NCBI GenBank assembly: GCA_050944855.1
Contig: JBMNRU010000002.1
Span: 1 to 64,000, forward strand
Direction: 5' to 3'
DNA length: 64,000 bases
Source of the DNA: Lactonifactor sp050944855
Lineage (GTDB): Bacteria; Bacillota; Clostridia; Lachnospirales; Lachnospiraceae
Shown here: positions 7,895 through 16,320 of the stretch, piece by piece
Position numbering within the stretch: the first letter of the stretch is position 1
Layout: every line of letters begins with the position of its first letter
Position numbers and translations under genes: made by a program
The notes under the pieces: generated by a model
The model's database searches: none
What the model was told of the DNA's origin: nothing
What the model saw: the letters and a program-made list of their open reading frames with translations, nothing else

Positions 7895-7998
7895 CACCCT
7901 TTTTCATTTATGTTTCTTGTGATATATGGTATAATATTTATAGACATAACCACGTCATGAGAACAAAAAGGAGGCTATTACAGAAAGGAATGTTTCTC

Positions 7999-9216
7999 AT
8001 GGCAAATAGCAGAAAAGACCATAAAGGAAGAAAATTAAGAGAGGGCGAAAGCTGGCGTAAAGATGGTAGATACAGTTACCGTTATACAGATATAAGAAGC
8101 GGAAAGCGTCTGACAGTATATGCAAGAGATTTACCGGAATTAAGGGAAAAGGAAAAGCAGATTGCAAAAGACTTGGAAGATAACATTTTAACGGATGGAG
8201 CAATCAAAAAACTTACTCTTAATAAATTGTTTGAAAGATATATGTCTACTAGGGAGCTGAAAGAATCCACTAGAGCAAATTATCTGAAAACATGGGAGAA
8301 TCGTGTCAAAGATGAAATTGGAAACATCAAGGTTGTTCAGATTTTACCATCACACATCAAATCGTTTTACTCAAAACTTTCTAAAGCAGGATACGCATAT
8401 TCTACAATAAAATTTATTAACAATATGATTTATCCGGCACTGGAAATGGCTGTTGATGATGATATTATCCGCAAAAATCCGGCAAAGTTTTCTATCAGTG
8501 ATTATGGTAGACAGGCAGAAGAACGTATTGCCTTAACAGTTTTACAACAGGAAAAAATGCTGGAATTTGTGAAAAATAATCAAGTATACAATACCTATTA
8601 TCCAATGCTTAGAATCATGTTAGGAACAGGTGTAAGGTGCGGAGAACTGATTGGATTGACTTGGGAAGATGTAGATGGCAGAACAAAAGTGGTAAGTATT
8701 GACCATCAGTTGATTTATAAAGATTTAGGAGATGGCTATAAATTCCATATTTCCACGCCAAAGACAGATTCTGGAATCCGAACTATCCCTATGACATCAG
8801 ATGTACAAAGAGCATTTGAAGAACAAAAGAAATTAAACTTCATGCTTCAAAAAGGAAAAGATGTTGAGATAGACGGTTATAAAGGATTCATTTTCATGGC
8901 GAAGTCCGGCAGACCGCTCATGCCTAATGCGATAAACAATATCTTATATAATATTGTAGACGCATATAACAAAAAAGAAGTTCAAATTGCAAAGACTGAA
9001 CATAGAAACGCTGAATTGTTACCAAAGGTATCCGCTCACATTATGCGACATACGGCTTGTACCAGAATGGCAGAAAAGAGAATGGACGTAAAAGTTCTTC
9101 AATATATTATGGGACACGCCCACATAGACGTAACGATGGACGTATACAACCATGTAAGTGAGATGTCCAGAATTGAGAGCGAAATCACAAGACTGGAAAA
9201 CGTAGCAATTAGCTGA
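7999..9216 (+). CDS. int: Tyrosine recombinase integrase, Tn916 Int family
   Basis: About 405 residues. An N-terminal arm-binding domain comes first (KLREGESWRKDGRYSYRY), then a core-binding SAM-like domain (about 75-165) and the catalytic domain. Catalytic residues visible are R in GTGVRCGELIGL, H-x-x-R in SAHIMRHTACTRMA, the following GHAHID histidine, and the nucleophile Y in TMDVYNHV. The start at ATG 7999 is chosen because GAAAGGA lies nine bases ahead; upstream in-frame ATGs at 7957 and 7990 are poorly spaced. It integrates and excises the element with Xis and marks its right end. Confidence 0.95.
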   Translation: MANSRKDHKGRKLREGESWRKDGRYSYRYTDIRSGKRLTVYARDLPELREKEKQIAKDLEDNILTDGAIKKLTLNKLFERYMSTRELKESTRANYLKTWENRVKDEIGNIKVVQILPSHIKSFYSKLSKAGYAYSTIKFINNMIYPALEMAVDDDIIRKNPAKFSISDYGRQAEERIALTVLQQEKMLEFVKNNQVYNTYYPMLRIMLGTGVRCGELIGLTWEDVDGRTKVVSIDHQLIYKDLGDGYKFHISTPKTDSGIRTIPMTSDVQRAFEEQKKLNFMLQKGKDVEIDGYKGFIFMAKSGRPLMPNAINNILYNIVDAYNKKEVQIAKTEHRNAELLPKVSAHIMRHTACTRMAEKRMDVKVLQYIMGHAHIDVTMDVYNHVSEMSRIESEITRLENVAIS

Positions 9217-9252
9217 CACCAAAAATAAAAAATTGGTGTCAAAATGGTGTCA
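9214..9252 (+). repeat. Inverted and direct repeats at the int stop
   Basis: TGACACCAA (9214-9222) and TTGGTGTCA (9233-9241) form a hairpin that includes the int stop codon, and GGTGTCA is repeated directly at 9235 and 9246. Similar repeats lie near the ends of tyrosine-recombinase elements and may be arm-type Int binding sites. That role is inferred. Confidence 0.5.
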
Positions 9253-9290
9253 AATCAAGAAAAAGTGATGATTATAAGGAAGAAAAAGTG

Positions 9291-9319
9291 TTGCAAACCC
9301 CGTAAATCAAGGTTTGCAA
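9291..9319. repeat. Nine-base inverted repeat near the element's right end
   Basis: TTGCAAACC (9291-9299) and GGTTTGCAA (9311-9319) are perfect complements with 11 bases between. An A-run follows on the plus strand, so it is not a classical plus-strand terminator. It is a candidate for the attachment end region, or a terminator acting in the minus direction with weak flanks. Confidence 0.4.
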
Positions 9320-9335
9320 AAAAAATCTCAAAAAA

Positions 9336-9362
9336 TTAGCACTCATCAATAGTGAGTGCTAA
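9336..9362. promoter_or_regulatory. Perfect CIRCE element (HrcA operator), no chaperone gene beside it
   Basis: TTAGCACTC (9336-9344), nine bases, then GAGTGCTAA (9354-9362): an exact match to the CIRCE consensus bound by the heat-shock repressor HrcA. CIRCE normally sits just upstream of hrcA-grpE-dnaK or groES-groEL. Here the plus-strand neighbour is the integrase and the minus-strand neighbour is a short aldo/keto reductase fragment ending 27 bases away. No heat-shock gene is within reach on either strand. Element insertion or deletion may have separated it from its gene. Confidence 0.85.
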
Positions 9363-9388
9363 TAATTTTTGTGAAATATTTGTGAACT

Positions 9389-9568
9389 TTAATAAGTTTC
9401 AAACAATGCTGCTGTTTTTTTCATACGCTCTGAAATTTTCACGCCAAAAGGAGAACGCTTTGCATCGAACAGACGACCGCCGGCAAAGGGCTTCATTACT
9501 GTAATGCCGACATCGTTCTGCCCCTTTCTTATTTTACTTCTGTTATAAAAGCCCCTTTCATACTGCAT
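9389..9568 (-). pseudogene. 59-codon aldo/keto reductase fragment
   Basis: The minus-strand frame from ATG at 9568 to TAA at 9389 has a good ribosome binding site (AGAGGTG at about 9575-9582). Its middle contains QNDVGITVMKPFAGGRLFDA followed by SPFGVK, which is the conserved central-to-C-terminal segment of aldo/keto reductases. The N-terminal TIM-barrel strands and the tail after SPFG are missing, and the last residues (ERMKKTAALFETY) do not look like the family. A decayed remnant, possibly truncated by past rearrangement near the element insertion point, is the likely explanation. Expression as a short peptide behind the phosphatase gene cannot be excluded. Confidence 0.6.
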
Positions 9569-9580
9569 ATACTATCACCT

Positions 9581-10390
9581 CTACAAAAGCACATGGCTTT
9601 GAAACCGTTCCATCAGCATCTGCGGGATCTTCAGTCCCTCATGCAAAAAAGCATCTATACTATCATAGTGTATATCTATAGCAGAAAAGGCTGCATCTAA
9701 ATATTCTTCTTTTGCCAGAAAAAGATCCCGTACGATTTCTGCTTCCTTTTTCGTTTTGCCGGCTGCCAGCAGCATCTGATAATATTTTTCAGATTTAGCC
9801 GCATTCTCGCGGTTGGTCAGCAAATAATCTTCCATGATCGCGCTGCGCTCCACCCCAAGCGCCAGAAGAAGTATGGCTGACAGCAATCCGCAGCGGTCCT
9901 TGCCTTCTGTACAATGCCACAAAACACTCCCCTTTGAAAAATCATGCTCCATGATACCTCTTGCCGCCCTTCCAAGATTTTCCCGGCAGGAGGGATCCGT
10001 TACCATTTTACTATATAGCTGATCCATCTTTGGAATAACAGTCAAAAGCTGCTCTCTGCTGATTTTCTTCTCGTGTGAAATTCCCGCAATACTTTCATCA
10101 AAAACAGGAACCGACAGATACTCCACTGCTGGCATGGAGACATCCGGCATTTCCTCTCTCTCCGTTTCTGTCCGTAAATCTATAATTTGGGAAAGATGAT
10201 ATTTTTCCTTTAAAATCTCTTTGTCTGCCTCTGTTGCACCTGACAGATTCGCCGAACGAATCAGCAGACCCGAAGAAATGATATGTCCCTGTGCAGTACA
10301 CAGTCCTCCCATATCCCAGGCGTTGGGTATTTTCTCGAAAACAATGCTCCTATCCTTCATTTTCATCTTTGCTCCCTTTCTCTGCTCCAA
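9581..10390 (-). CDS. Tyrosine-protein phosphatase (Y_phosphatase3 family)
   Basis: About 269 residues. The phosphatase loop is HCTEGKDRCG, a Cx5R signature with catalytic Cys and Arg; the family usually has Thr or Ser after the Arg, here Cys. Upstream, AWDMGGL and the DLRTETERE segment correspond to the general family features of DxGG and DLR before the loop. Such enzymes remove phosphate from tyrosine or from phosphoinositides. The start may be the first ATG or ATG 10366 or nearby (MKMKDRS), since the first eight residues are poorly conserved. It is followed by the aldo/keto reductase fragment. Confidence 0.88.
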   Translation of the reverse strand: MEQRKGAKMKMKDRSIVFEKIPNAWDMGGLCTAQGHIISSGLLIRSANLSGATEADKEILKEKYHLSQIIDLRTETEREEMPDVSMPAVEYLSVPVFDESIAGISHEKKISREQLLTVIPKMDQLYSKMVTDPSCRENLGRAARGIMEHDFSKGSVLWHCTEGKDRCGLLSAILLLALGVERSAIMEDYLLTNRENAAKSEKYYQMLLAAGKTKKEAEIVRDLFLAKEEYLDAAFSAIDIHYDSIDAFLHEGLKIPQMLMERFQSHVLL

Positions 10391-10423
10391 CTGTTTTATT
10401 CCATGATTATAAAATCAAATGAG

Positions 10424-10470
10424 TCAAAAAGAGCCAATAAACTATGATTTCTCTCTAATTTACTGGCTCT
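10424..10470 (-). terminator. Terminator downstream of the HD-GYP gene
   Basis: On the minus strand AGAGCCAGTAAA pairs with TTTATTGGCTCT with one internal mismatch (arms 10459-10470 and 10430-10441), followed by TTTTTGA. It lies between the HD-GYP stop and the phosphatase start. Confidence 0.65.
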
Positions 10471-10517
10471 GCTTCTGTGCATCTGACTCTTTTAAGCCGA
10501 TAACACCATAATATTTC

Positions 10518-13019
10518 TTAATAATAAACTACCTCAATCTTGCCTTCCTGAACCATGTTGATAAACAATCGTCCCAGTTTCGCATCGAATTGTGTTCCCA
10601 GGTTCCTCTCAATTTCTCCCAGAGCATCCTGCAAAGGCATCTGGTTCTTGTAAGAACGCTTAGAAACCATGGCATCAAAGGAATCTGCAATAGAAAGGCA
10701 TCTGGCACTGATCGGAATATCCTCTCCGGAAATACCTCTCGGATACCCCTTTCCATCGTATCGTTCATGATGACCCAAAACTGCCGGTATTACATAATCC
10801 AGTGACGGTAAATGACGGATCATCTCAATAGATCGTTCTACATGCTGACGCATAATCGCAAATTCTTCCGGAGTCAGCCGGTCAGTCTTCGTAAGAATCG
10901 CATCCGGAATTCCAATTTTACCGATATCATGCAAAAGGCCTGCCTGACGTATAATTTCTACATGATTTGGCTCTATCCCTGCTTCCCTCGCAAGCTGTGC
11001 CGCATAATTGGAAACACACTGAGAGTGATTGAACGTATAGTGATCTTTTGCGTCAATCGCTGCCGTAAGAGCGAATATCGTAGAAGTCAGCTCCTGAATA
11101 CCATTTTCCTGATTGGCTGCAGCAGGCATCGGCGTCTGGTTACTATAAATCTCAATCCGGTTTTTACCATTTTGTTTCACCTGGAAAACAGCCATATTGG
11201 CATAGGAAAGAAGTTGTTTTGCATTCGCTGCCACAGAAGGATAAGAACAGATTCCCGCCGAAAATGTGAGGAATTTTTTTATTCTTCCGCTTCCGTTGGC
11301 AATATAGGAAGCCAGCATCTCCTGTACCTTTTGTGTTCTCCGCTGGGCTTCCAGTGTATCACAGTAAGGCAGGACAACAGCAAATTCCTTGCCGCCATAC
11401 CTTGCCAGAATCGTATCCGAAGTAAAAACATACTGAAGAATCTCTGAAAACTTTTCCAGCATCCTGTCGCCTTCTTCACTTCCGTACAATTCATTATAAA
11501 GACTGAAATCATCCAGATTTAAAAGAATGACAGTAATGGGGGATGCTTTCTTCTGAAACTGTTCCTCCAGCTTTTGATTCAAAGTCCTGCGGTTTAGAAG
11601 TCCCGTCAGCGGATCCAGCAGCGCTTCCCGTTCAATTTTACTGTACAACGACGCATTTTTCAGTGCAATGGACGCCACAGACACAACAGATTCTAAAAAA
11701 CTTAATTCCGCATAGGAATAATCCTTCCCTGTCTGCTTCTTAGAAAAAACAGCGAAACCGATCAACCGAACGTCTTCCCGGAAAGGAATGATATAGGTAG
11801 CTTGAATATGAGAAAGCTGCCTCTTTTCCTCCTCCCACATACTCTTATAAGCCGCCGTCTTCTGAAAATCTGCATACAGGATACCATTCTTGCTGCTCTG
11901 AAGTTTTCGAATCAGCGGATGATCTGCACGAAACTTCAAAAATGCCTCCAGCGAGCGTATATTCCTATCGGATACATACTCATCAGCTTCTTCATTATAT
12001 AGACAGAAATATACATGATCCACCGGAATTTCTTCCCGTACCAGATCATAAAATCTCTGAAGGATCTCATCCGTTTTTAATGTGGAGTTAACTGCAACTG
12101 AAAAATCATGCACAAGGTCTTCTCTTCTGACCTTCTCTCTGACAAACAATCCATCATGAAGCCTATTCAGTGCCATAAAAATCACAATGGCAAACGCAGA
12201 ACAAATCACAGTAAGCAGCAGCGCATTCATTCTCGTTCCAAACTGTCCGCTCAGCATAAATGTTTCAGCTGAACGATAAACGGAGGCAAGAAACGCACCT
12301 GTAATTACCAATGACGCTACATACATGGAGCCCTTAGAGGTAATCTGACTTAACGCATAAAACCTCTTTTTATAAAACGCATAATAAATGCAGACCGAAT
12401 TGATGGCACAGGAAAGGGTATCTGTGGGCAATGAGGTGAATTTCGGAATCGTATTGATCAAAATTCCGACTAACATCACAATAACACCCACAAACAGAGG
12501 GGTCAGATAGGATACCGGCATCCCCTCTTCCCGAATGGTTCTGGTTATCATTCTTCCTATGCATATAAAAATACCCAGCGTAAAGATAACCGGCACAATC
12601 GCAGGCCACTTTATTGAATAATCTGAAATTGCCCTGCCGTCCACCACGTTAAGCACCGGAGTCGTCATAAATACATCAAAAAGATTCAGGATTACCAGAA
12701 TCACGGTTCCAATGCCCCACACAGTCCTGAGGAAAAATCCCCTCTGTTCTGTATAGGCAAAAACAAGAATAAAATACATATAGGGAACCAGAAAAATACC
12801 TGTCAACGATACTTTCCACCAAAATCCCGTCCCCGGATATATCTGCAGACGCATCAAATAAGCTCCGCCTGTCCAAAGGATAAACGCAGTCAAAAGGCCC
12901 ATAAATGCTCTGATAGAAGAATCCTTCTTTGCCGTTAAAAGAGTAAACAGCAGGAATATATTACAGATCAGCGCAATCATCGGAACTCTTGTAAACATAA
13001 ATTCAGTCAGAAGATTCAA
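10518..13019 (-). CDS. Membrane sensor with 7TM, GAF, degenerate GGDEF and HD-GYP domains
   Basis: About 833 residues. Eight or so membrane helices (residues 1-300) resemble the histidine-kinase N-terminal 7TM region. A GAF domain (about 310-455), a GGDEF domain (about 470-625) and an HD-GYP phosphodiesterase (about 650-820) follow. The HD motif is HDIGKIGIP near residue 698 and the GYP motif is HHERYDGKGYP near 750, both complete, so c-di-GMP hydrolysis is expected. The GGDEF site reads YGGKEF, so cyclase activity is doubtful. TTG 13019 is preferred as start because AGGAGG lies eight bases ahead; the GTG at 13028 is too close to that site. It overlaps the GH3 gene end, so the two are coupled. 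Confidence 0.9.
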   Translation of the reverse strand: MNLLTEFMFTRVPMIALICNIFLLFTLLTAKKDSSIRAFMGLLTAFILWTGGAYLMRLQIYPGTGFWWKVSLTGIFLVPYMYFILVFAYTEQRGFFLRTVWGIGTVILVILNLFDVFMTTPVLNVVDGRAISDYSIKWPAIVPVIFTLGIFICIGRMITRTIREEGMPVSYLTPLFVGVIVMLVGILINTIPKFTSLPTDTLSCAINSVCIYYAFYKKRFYALSQITSKGSMYVASLVITGAFLASVYRSAETFMLSGQFGTRMNALLLTVICSAFAIVIFMALNRLHDGLFVREKVRREDLVHDFSVAVNSTLKTDEILQRFYDLVREEIPVDHVYFCLYNEEADEYVSDRNIRSLEAFLKFRADHPLIRKLQSSKNGILYADFQKTAAYKSMWEEEKRQLSHIQATYIIPFREDVRLIGFAVFSKKQTGKDYSYAELSFLESVVSVASIALKNASLYSKIEREALLDPLTGLLNRRTLNQKLEEQFQKKASPITVILLNLDDFSLYNELYGSEEGDRMLEKFSEILQYVFTSDTILARYGGKEFAVVLPYCDTLEAQRRTQKVQEMLASYIANGSGRIKKFLTFSAGICSYPSVAANAKQLLSYANMAVFQVKQNGKNRIEIYSNQTPMPAAANQENGIQELTSTIFALTAAIDAKDHYTFNHSQCVSNYAAQLAREAGIEPNHVEIIRQAGLLHDIGKIGIPDAILTKTDRLTPEEFAIMRQHVERSIEMIRHLPSLDYVIPAVLGHHERYDGKGYPRGISGEDIPISARCLSIADSFDAMVSKRSYKNQMPLQDALGEIERNLGTQFDAKLGRLFINMVQEGKIEVVYY

Positions 13020-14643
13020 AAATGCCACCTCCTGTCCGATTCAGTTCTTCCAGCAAATGCTTCAGATCAATCACATCCTGCATCGAAGGATTAATTTTTC
13101 TTATAGGATAGCCATACCGCTCTTCAAAACGTCTCAGCGTTCCTGCAGGGAGGATTGTAACCGCCAGTGGCTCTACTCCCAAAAGACGTTTTAAATCCTT
13201 ATAATCATGGTCATAATGCCGAAAATAAACGCTGAAATGTTCCCGGATGATCTGCTCATTCAAAAAGCTTGCTTCCGGCCTGTCTGCCGACACTTCCACA
13301 TAAAAATGCATAAAAGAACGCTTATCGCCATCATATTCTTTTAATGCAAACCAGTCACCTACGGGAAGTCTGGACATTCTCAAAACTGTCCGTATACTAT
13401 TCTCTGTAATTCTGGTAAAACCGGCAATATCAATCACGGACGGTACACGATCCATATATTCAAACTGTGGGAGCATGACTCCGTCACTCTCACTGCATGT
13501 ACTCAAACATCTGTACATATCACCGGGACGGTACCGCATAAAAGCTCCGCCCTTAAACAGAGTCAGCACCAACTCATATTCCTGATTCGGTACTACCTCG
13601 TTCATCAGATATGTTTTTGGCACATACGAAGGATCTGCCTCATTTTTCAGCATTTCCTCTTTAGGGATAAACTCATAAAATGCGTTATCCGGGAAAAATA
13701 CCAGCCCGTTTCTGCGCCAGGTTTCTGTAGCCAGACAAGAAGGCTCCGTACCCCCGTGAATCTCCAATGGCCGTTTTCCCCATGCTTTTTCCAGCTCTTC
13801 TTTAAAAAGTGCGGTATCTGTTCCCACGCAGACAAAGCCCTTCAGATCAAACAGATCCTTGGGCATAATCGGTCTTTTGTCTCTTGCGCTGACATATTTG
13901 GCTTTCAGGATCCGATATAACATATTGGGCCGGATTCTGATCAGATTTTTCAAATTAGCAGAACCTGAGGATGCAAATTTTGCAAAATTCTGTGTGATCG
14001 TGTACACAACACTGCTCATACCGAAAAACTGATCCATACCATGTCTCAGTGCCAGAGAAAAACCTCTCTTATTCTGTTGTGAAAAGGAAAGATCCTTAGC
14101 TTCTTTCAGGGACGGCATAAAACGAATATCCATCTCCGGTGCGATCAGCATAGGAAACAGTCCTGTCGCATAAGGAAGCGGCGCCAGACCGTACAACGCC
14201 CTGTCACCGGAACATACTTTAAACTTACCCCTTTCTTCACTGGTAGAAAGGATCATAGCCGCAAGAATATTCGTCGTGTATACATCCAGCATTTCTCTCG
14301 TATAAGGCGCCAGTTTCGCAGGACGGCTTCCACTCTCCCAGGTAGTCTCCAACCATACCACCGGCTCACCGGGAAGCATCTCTGTTTTTTTATTCAAAAG
14401 GACCTCAGCATAGTCCTCATATGTAGTCAGCGGCACCTTTTTTCGAAATTCTTCCACAGAAGAAACATCTTCTCCACGCATAATCTTCTGTCCAAGTTCA
14501 CAGCGGGAATAGCAGGCAATCTGTTCCTTCAGAAGGCGATACTGGATATCCATATATTCTTCCATGGATAAATCCAGAAAACCGCAATACTCATCCCAAA
14601 TTTCTTTCGACGAAAACTTTTTCAATTTTTCTTTAAAACGCAC
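13003..14643 (-). CDS. GH3 auxin-responsive family protein (acyl-adenylate/thioester-forming type)
   Basis: 546 residues, the normal GH3 length. GH3 enzymes belong to the ANL adenylating superfamily and, in plants, conjugate carboxylic acids to amino acids. Conserved blocks include the early SRCELGQKIMRGED segment, PLTTYEDYAEV, the ESGSRPAKLAPYT phosphate-binding loop, GGTEPSCLATET, and the hinge YRPGDMYRCL with FEYMDRVPSVIDI. The start is GTG with GGGGGGAG five bases upstream. Its neighbours are an ICMT-like methyltransferase, a DegV lipid-binding protein and a c-di-GMP sensor. Bacterial GH3 substrates are unknown; a fatty or other carboxylic acid is a reasonable inference from the DegV neighbour. 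Confidence 0.88.
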   Translation of the reverse strand: MRFKEKLKKFSSKEIWDEYCGFLDLSMEEYMDIQYRLLKEQIACYSRCELGQKIMRGEDVSSVEEFRKKVPLTTYEDYAEVLLNKKTEMLPGEPVVWLETTWESGSRPAKLAPYTREMLDVYTTNILAAMILSTSEERGKFKVCSGDRALYGLAPLPYATGLFPMLIAPEMDIRFMPSLKEAKDLSFSQQNKRGFSLALRHGMDQFFGMSSVVYTITQNFAKFASSGSANLKNLIRIRPNMLYRILKAKYVSARDKRPIMPKDLFDLKGFVCVGTDTALFKEELEKAWGKRPLEIHGGTEPSCLATETWRRNGLVFFPDNAFYEFIPKEEMLKNEADPSYVPKTYLMNEVVPNQEYELVLTLFKGGAFMRYRPGDMYRCLSTCSESDGVMLPQFEYMDRVPSVIDIAGFTRITENSIRTVLRMSRLPVGDWFALKEYDGDKRSFMHFYVEVSADRPEASFLNEQIIREHFSVYFRHYDHDYKDLKRLLGVEPLAVTILPAGTLRRFEERYGYPIRKINPSMQDVIDLKHLLEELNRTGGGIFESSD

Positions 14644-14682
14644 TGCTCTCCCCCCTTCCCTTATTCATTGCGATAAACAACA

Positions 14683-15228
14683 TTACTTCCGGCTGCAACC
14701 TGATTCCGGTTTTCGCGGAAACAAAAATGGTACCTCTTTGCAGTATTGTCCATACCCTTCTAAGTACACCGGAAAAAAGTATCGATCCTGAACCCAGGTG
14801 TAAATCAAATTTAAAAAAGAAAACCACATCGCAGGAATCATCGTCTCCGGAAACATCATTCCATATCCGATTCCACATATCAGAAAGCTCCACACTCCCG
14901 GGTGACGCATCCATCCATAAATTCCCTTTCGGCAAACGGGAAGTTTTTTACTGTCCTGCGTATACTCGCCCACATCCGGCATAACCGACAAAACCACTGC
15001 ATAAAAAATAAGCCCCATAAGCAGAATGAAAATCCCGGCCAAAAACTGTACTCCCTGCGAACGTGTACTTTTTACGCCCAGTACCACACACGCCAGCAGT
15101 AAAAGCAGCGTTCCTATCAAAAACCAGAAGTTTTTCCCGGCAGTACCATGTTGTATGCTGCGGCATTTCTGATACTCAAATAAAACCAGCAGGCCAAATG
15201 CACCGGTTCCCATCAACACCCAAAACAT
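14683..15228 (-). CDS. Isoprenylcysteine carboxyl methyltransferase-like membrane protein
   Basis: About 181 residues with five hydrophobic segments. The catalytic region is near residues 112-130, GIYGWMRHPGVWSF, which matches the ICMT/phospholipid-methyltransferase consensus with the RHP motif, and the tail FPVYLEGYGQYCKEVPFLFP is the usual end. Members methylate lipids or carboxyl groups using S-adenosylmethionine. I chose ATG 15228 (MFWVLMG), with GAAGG upstream inside the degV end, two bases after the degV stop. The location between degV and GH3 suggests one operon acting on lipid or carboxylate substrates. Confidence 0.8.
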   Translation of the reverse strand: MFWVLMGTGAFGLLVLFEYQKCRSIQHGTAGKNFWFLIGTLLLLLACVVLGVKSTRSQGVQFLAGIFILLMGLIFYAVVLSVMPDVGEYTQDSKKLPVCRKGIYGWMRHPGVWSFLICGIGYGMMFPETMIPAMWFSFLNLIYTWVQDRYFFPVYLEGYGQYCKEVPFLFPRKPESGCSRK

Positions 15229-15230
15229 AG

Positions 15231-16091
15231 CTATGCCTTCTTTGTAAATGCAATTCCCACACAACCGCTTCCTGTATAAATGCCGATCACAGGACCAACC
15301 GGTTCAATCCGAACCGTTGCTGCAGGGACTTCTCTTAAAATAATCTTCTTCATTTCTTCTGCCCGTTCCGGGGCAGCTCCGTGAAAGACCGTTACAGTCT
15401 CTGCCGGATCTCCTTCCGTAACAAAACGAGATGCCACACGTTCCATCCCGTCCGCCATGCCTCTGGCCACCGCATAATCGCTCACCAGACCATCCGCAAA
15501 CAAAAGCAGCGGCTTGATCCCCATGGCGTCTGCTGCAAGAGCCTTGATCGCTCCCACGCGACCGCCTTTTCTCGCATTTTTTAACGATTCCAATACAAAG
15601 TAAACGCCCATTCTGCTCTGCAGATCTGTCAGTTTTTCCATAATCTCTGAAGCAGAAAGTCCGCTCTTTGCCATCTTCACCGCAGCACGTACCATCTGTG
15701 CCATTCCATGGGAACACTGCTGCGTATCATATACATAAACCGGAACTTTCAGTCCCTGCCGTTTTACTGTTCCAGCAGCTGCCACGGCAGTAGAATAACA
15801 ACCAGACATTTTAGAAGTGATCATCAGGCAAAGAATTTCGTCTGCATCGCGGGCAGCCTCTTTAAACGCCCTGACAAAATCCCCCACAGAAGGGCTGGAG
15901 CTGGTGGGAAGTTCCTTAACAGAAGCCATCTTCCCGTAGAATTCATCCGCTGTAATCTCTGTCATATTCCGATATTCCATATCGCCAAAAATCACTTTAT
16001 CCGGAACCATACTGACATGCAGTGCCTGTGCTTCTTCCAACTGCATATCACAGCCTGTATGGGTAATCACGCGGATTCTCCTGGACTCCAT
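15231..16091 (-). CDS. DegV family fatty-acid-binding protein (FakB-like)
   Basis: About 286 residues. DegV/FakB proteins hold a fatty acid so that FakA can phosphorylate its carboxyl group. Family motifs seen are LPTSSSPSVGDF, ITSKMSGCYSTA with the lipid-carboxylate-contacting Ser, and the GGRVGAIKAL segment. ATG 16091 (MESRRIRV) is favoured because ATGGAGGAA lies eight bases upstream; another ATG at 16106 is possible. It is the first gene of the degV, methyltransferase, GH3, HD-GYP run and is divergent from a FakA-like gene, giving a local FakA/FakB pairing. Confidence 0.92.
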   Translation of the reverse strand: MESRRIRVITHTGCDMQLEEAQALHVSMVPDKVIFGDMEYRNMTEITADEFYGKMASVKELPTSSSPSVGDFVRAFKEAARDADEILCLMITSKMSGCYSTAVAAAGTVKRQGLKVPVYVYDTQQCSHGMAQMVRAAVKMAKSGLSASEIMEKLTDLQSRMGVYFVLESLKNARKGGRVGAIKALAADAMGIKPLLLFADGLVSDYAVARGMADGMERVASRFVTEGDPAETVTVFHGAAPERAEEMKKIILREVPAATVRIEPVGPVIGIYTGSGCVGIAFTKKA

Positions 16092-16268
16092 CTGGTATTC
16101 CTCCATTTATTTCAAAAATGTATCATTAAATTAACTTAAATTAACAATTCTTTCATTTTTTCTATTGTTATCTTGTTATTTTAATACAATTTTCCACATA
16201 ATGCAACCCAATTACCTCCTTTTTGCACAAAAGCTGAGATTCTTTCTTGCCACCGCCTAAAAAAAAAG

Positions 16269-16289
16269 ATATAATGAATTTCATTATAT
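16269..16289. promoter_or_regulatory. Palindrome in the degV/fakA-like divergent promoter region
   Basis: ATATAATGAA (16269-16278) and TTCATTATAT (16280-16289) are perfect 10-base arms around a single T. The palindrome lies 32 bases before the plus-strand kinase gene and 178 bases before degV, so a shared operator is plausible. The rest of the 229-base divergent region is AT-rich with no other clear element. Confidence 0.4.
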
Positions 16290-16320
16290 ATACAATTCAT
16301 TTACTGTCTGGAGTGATTTT

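Larger units (their letters stand above)
1..9320 (+). mobile_element. Right portion of a Tn916/Tn5397-like integrative conjugative element
   Basis: The gene order orf14 3' end, orf13/tcpC, cargo, KTR protein, Orf9, Orf7, Orf8, Xis, Int matches the Tn916 family. The left part (conjugation genes, oriT, left end) lies outside the window. In Tn916 the segment between orf13 and the KTR gene holds tet(M); here it holds a low-GC sigma factor, ABC transporter and VanY cargo. The right boundary is not resolved: the int stop is at 9216, repeats follow at 9214-9252 and 9291-9319, and a chromosomal CIRCE element begins at 9336, so the end most likely falls between 9253 and 9335. Family assignment is sure; the end coordinate is an estimate. 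Confidence 0.85.

Noticed and set aside
10812..11447. Long open frame opposite the GGDEF/HD-GYP gene
   Set aside because: Antisense to a well-supported gene, no ribosome binding site, and the composition is that of a mirrored frame.
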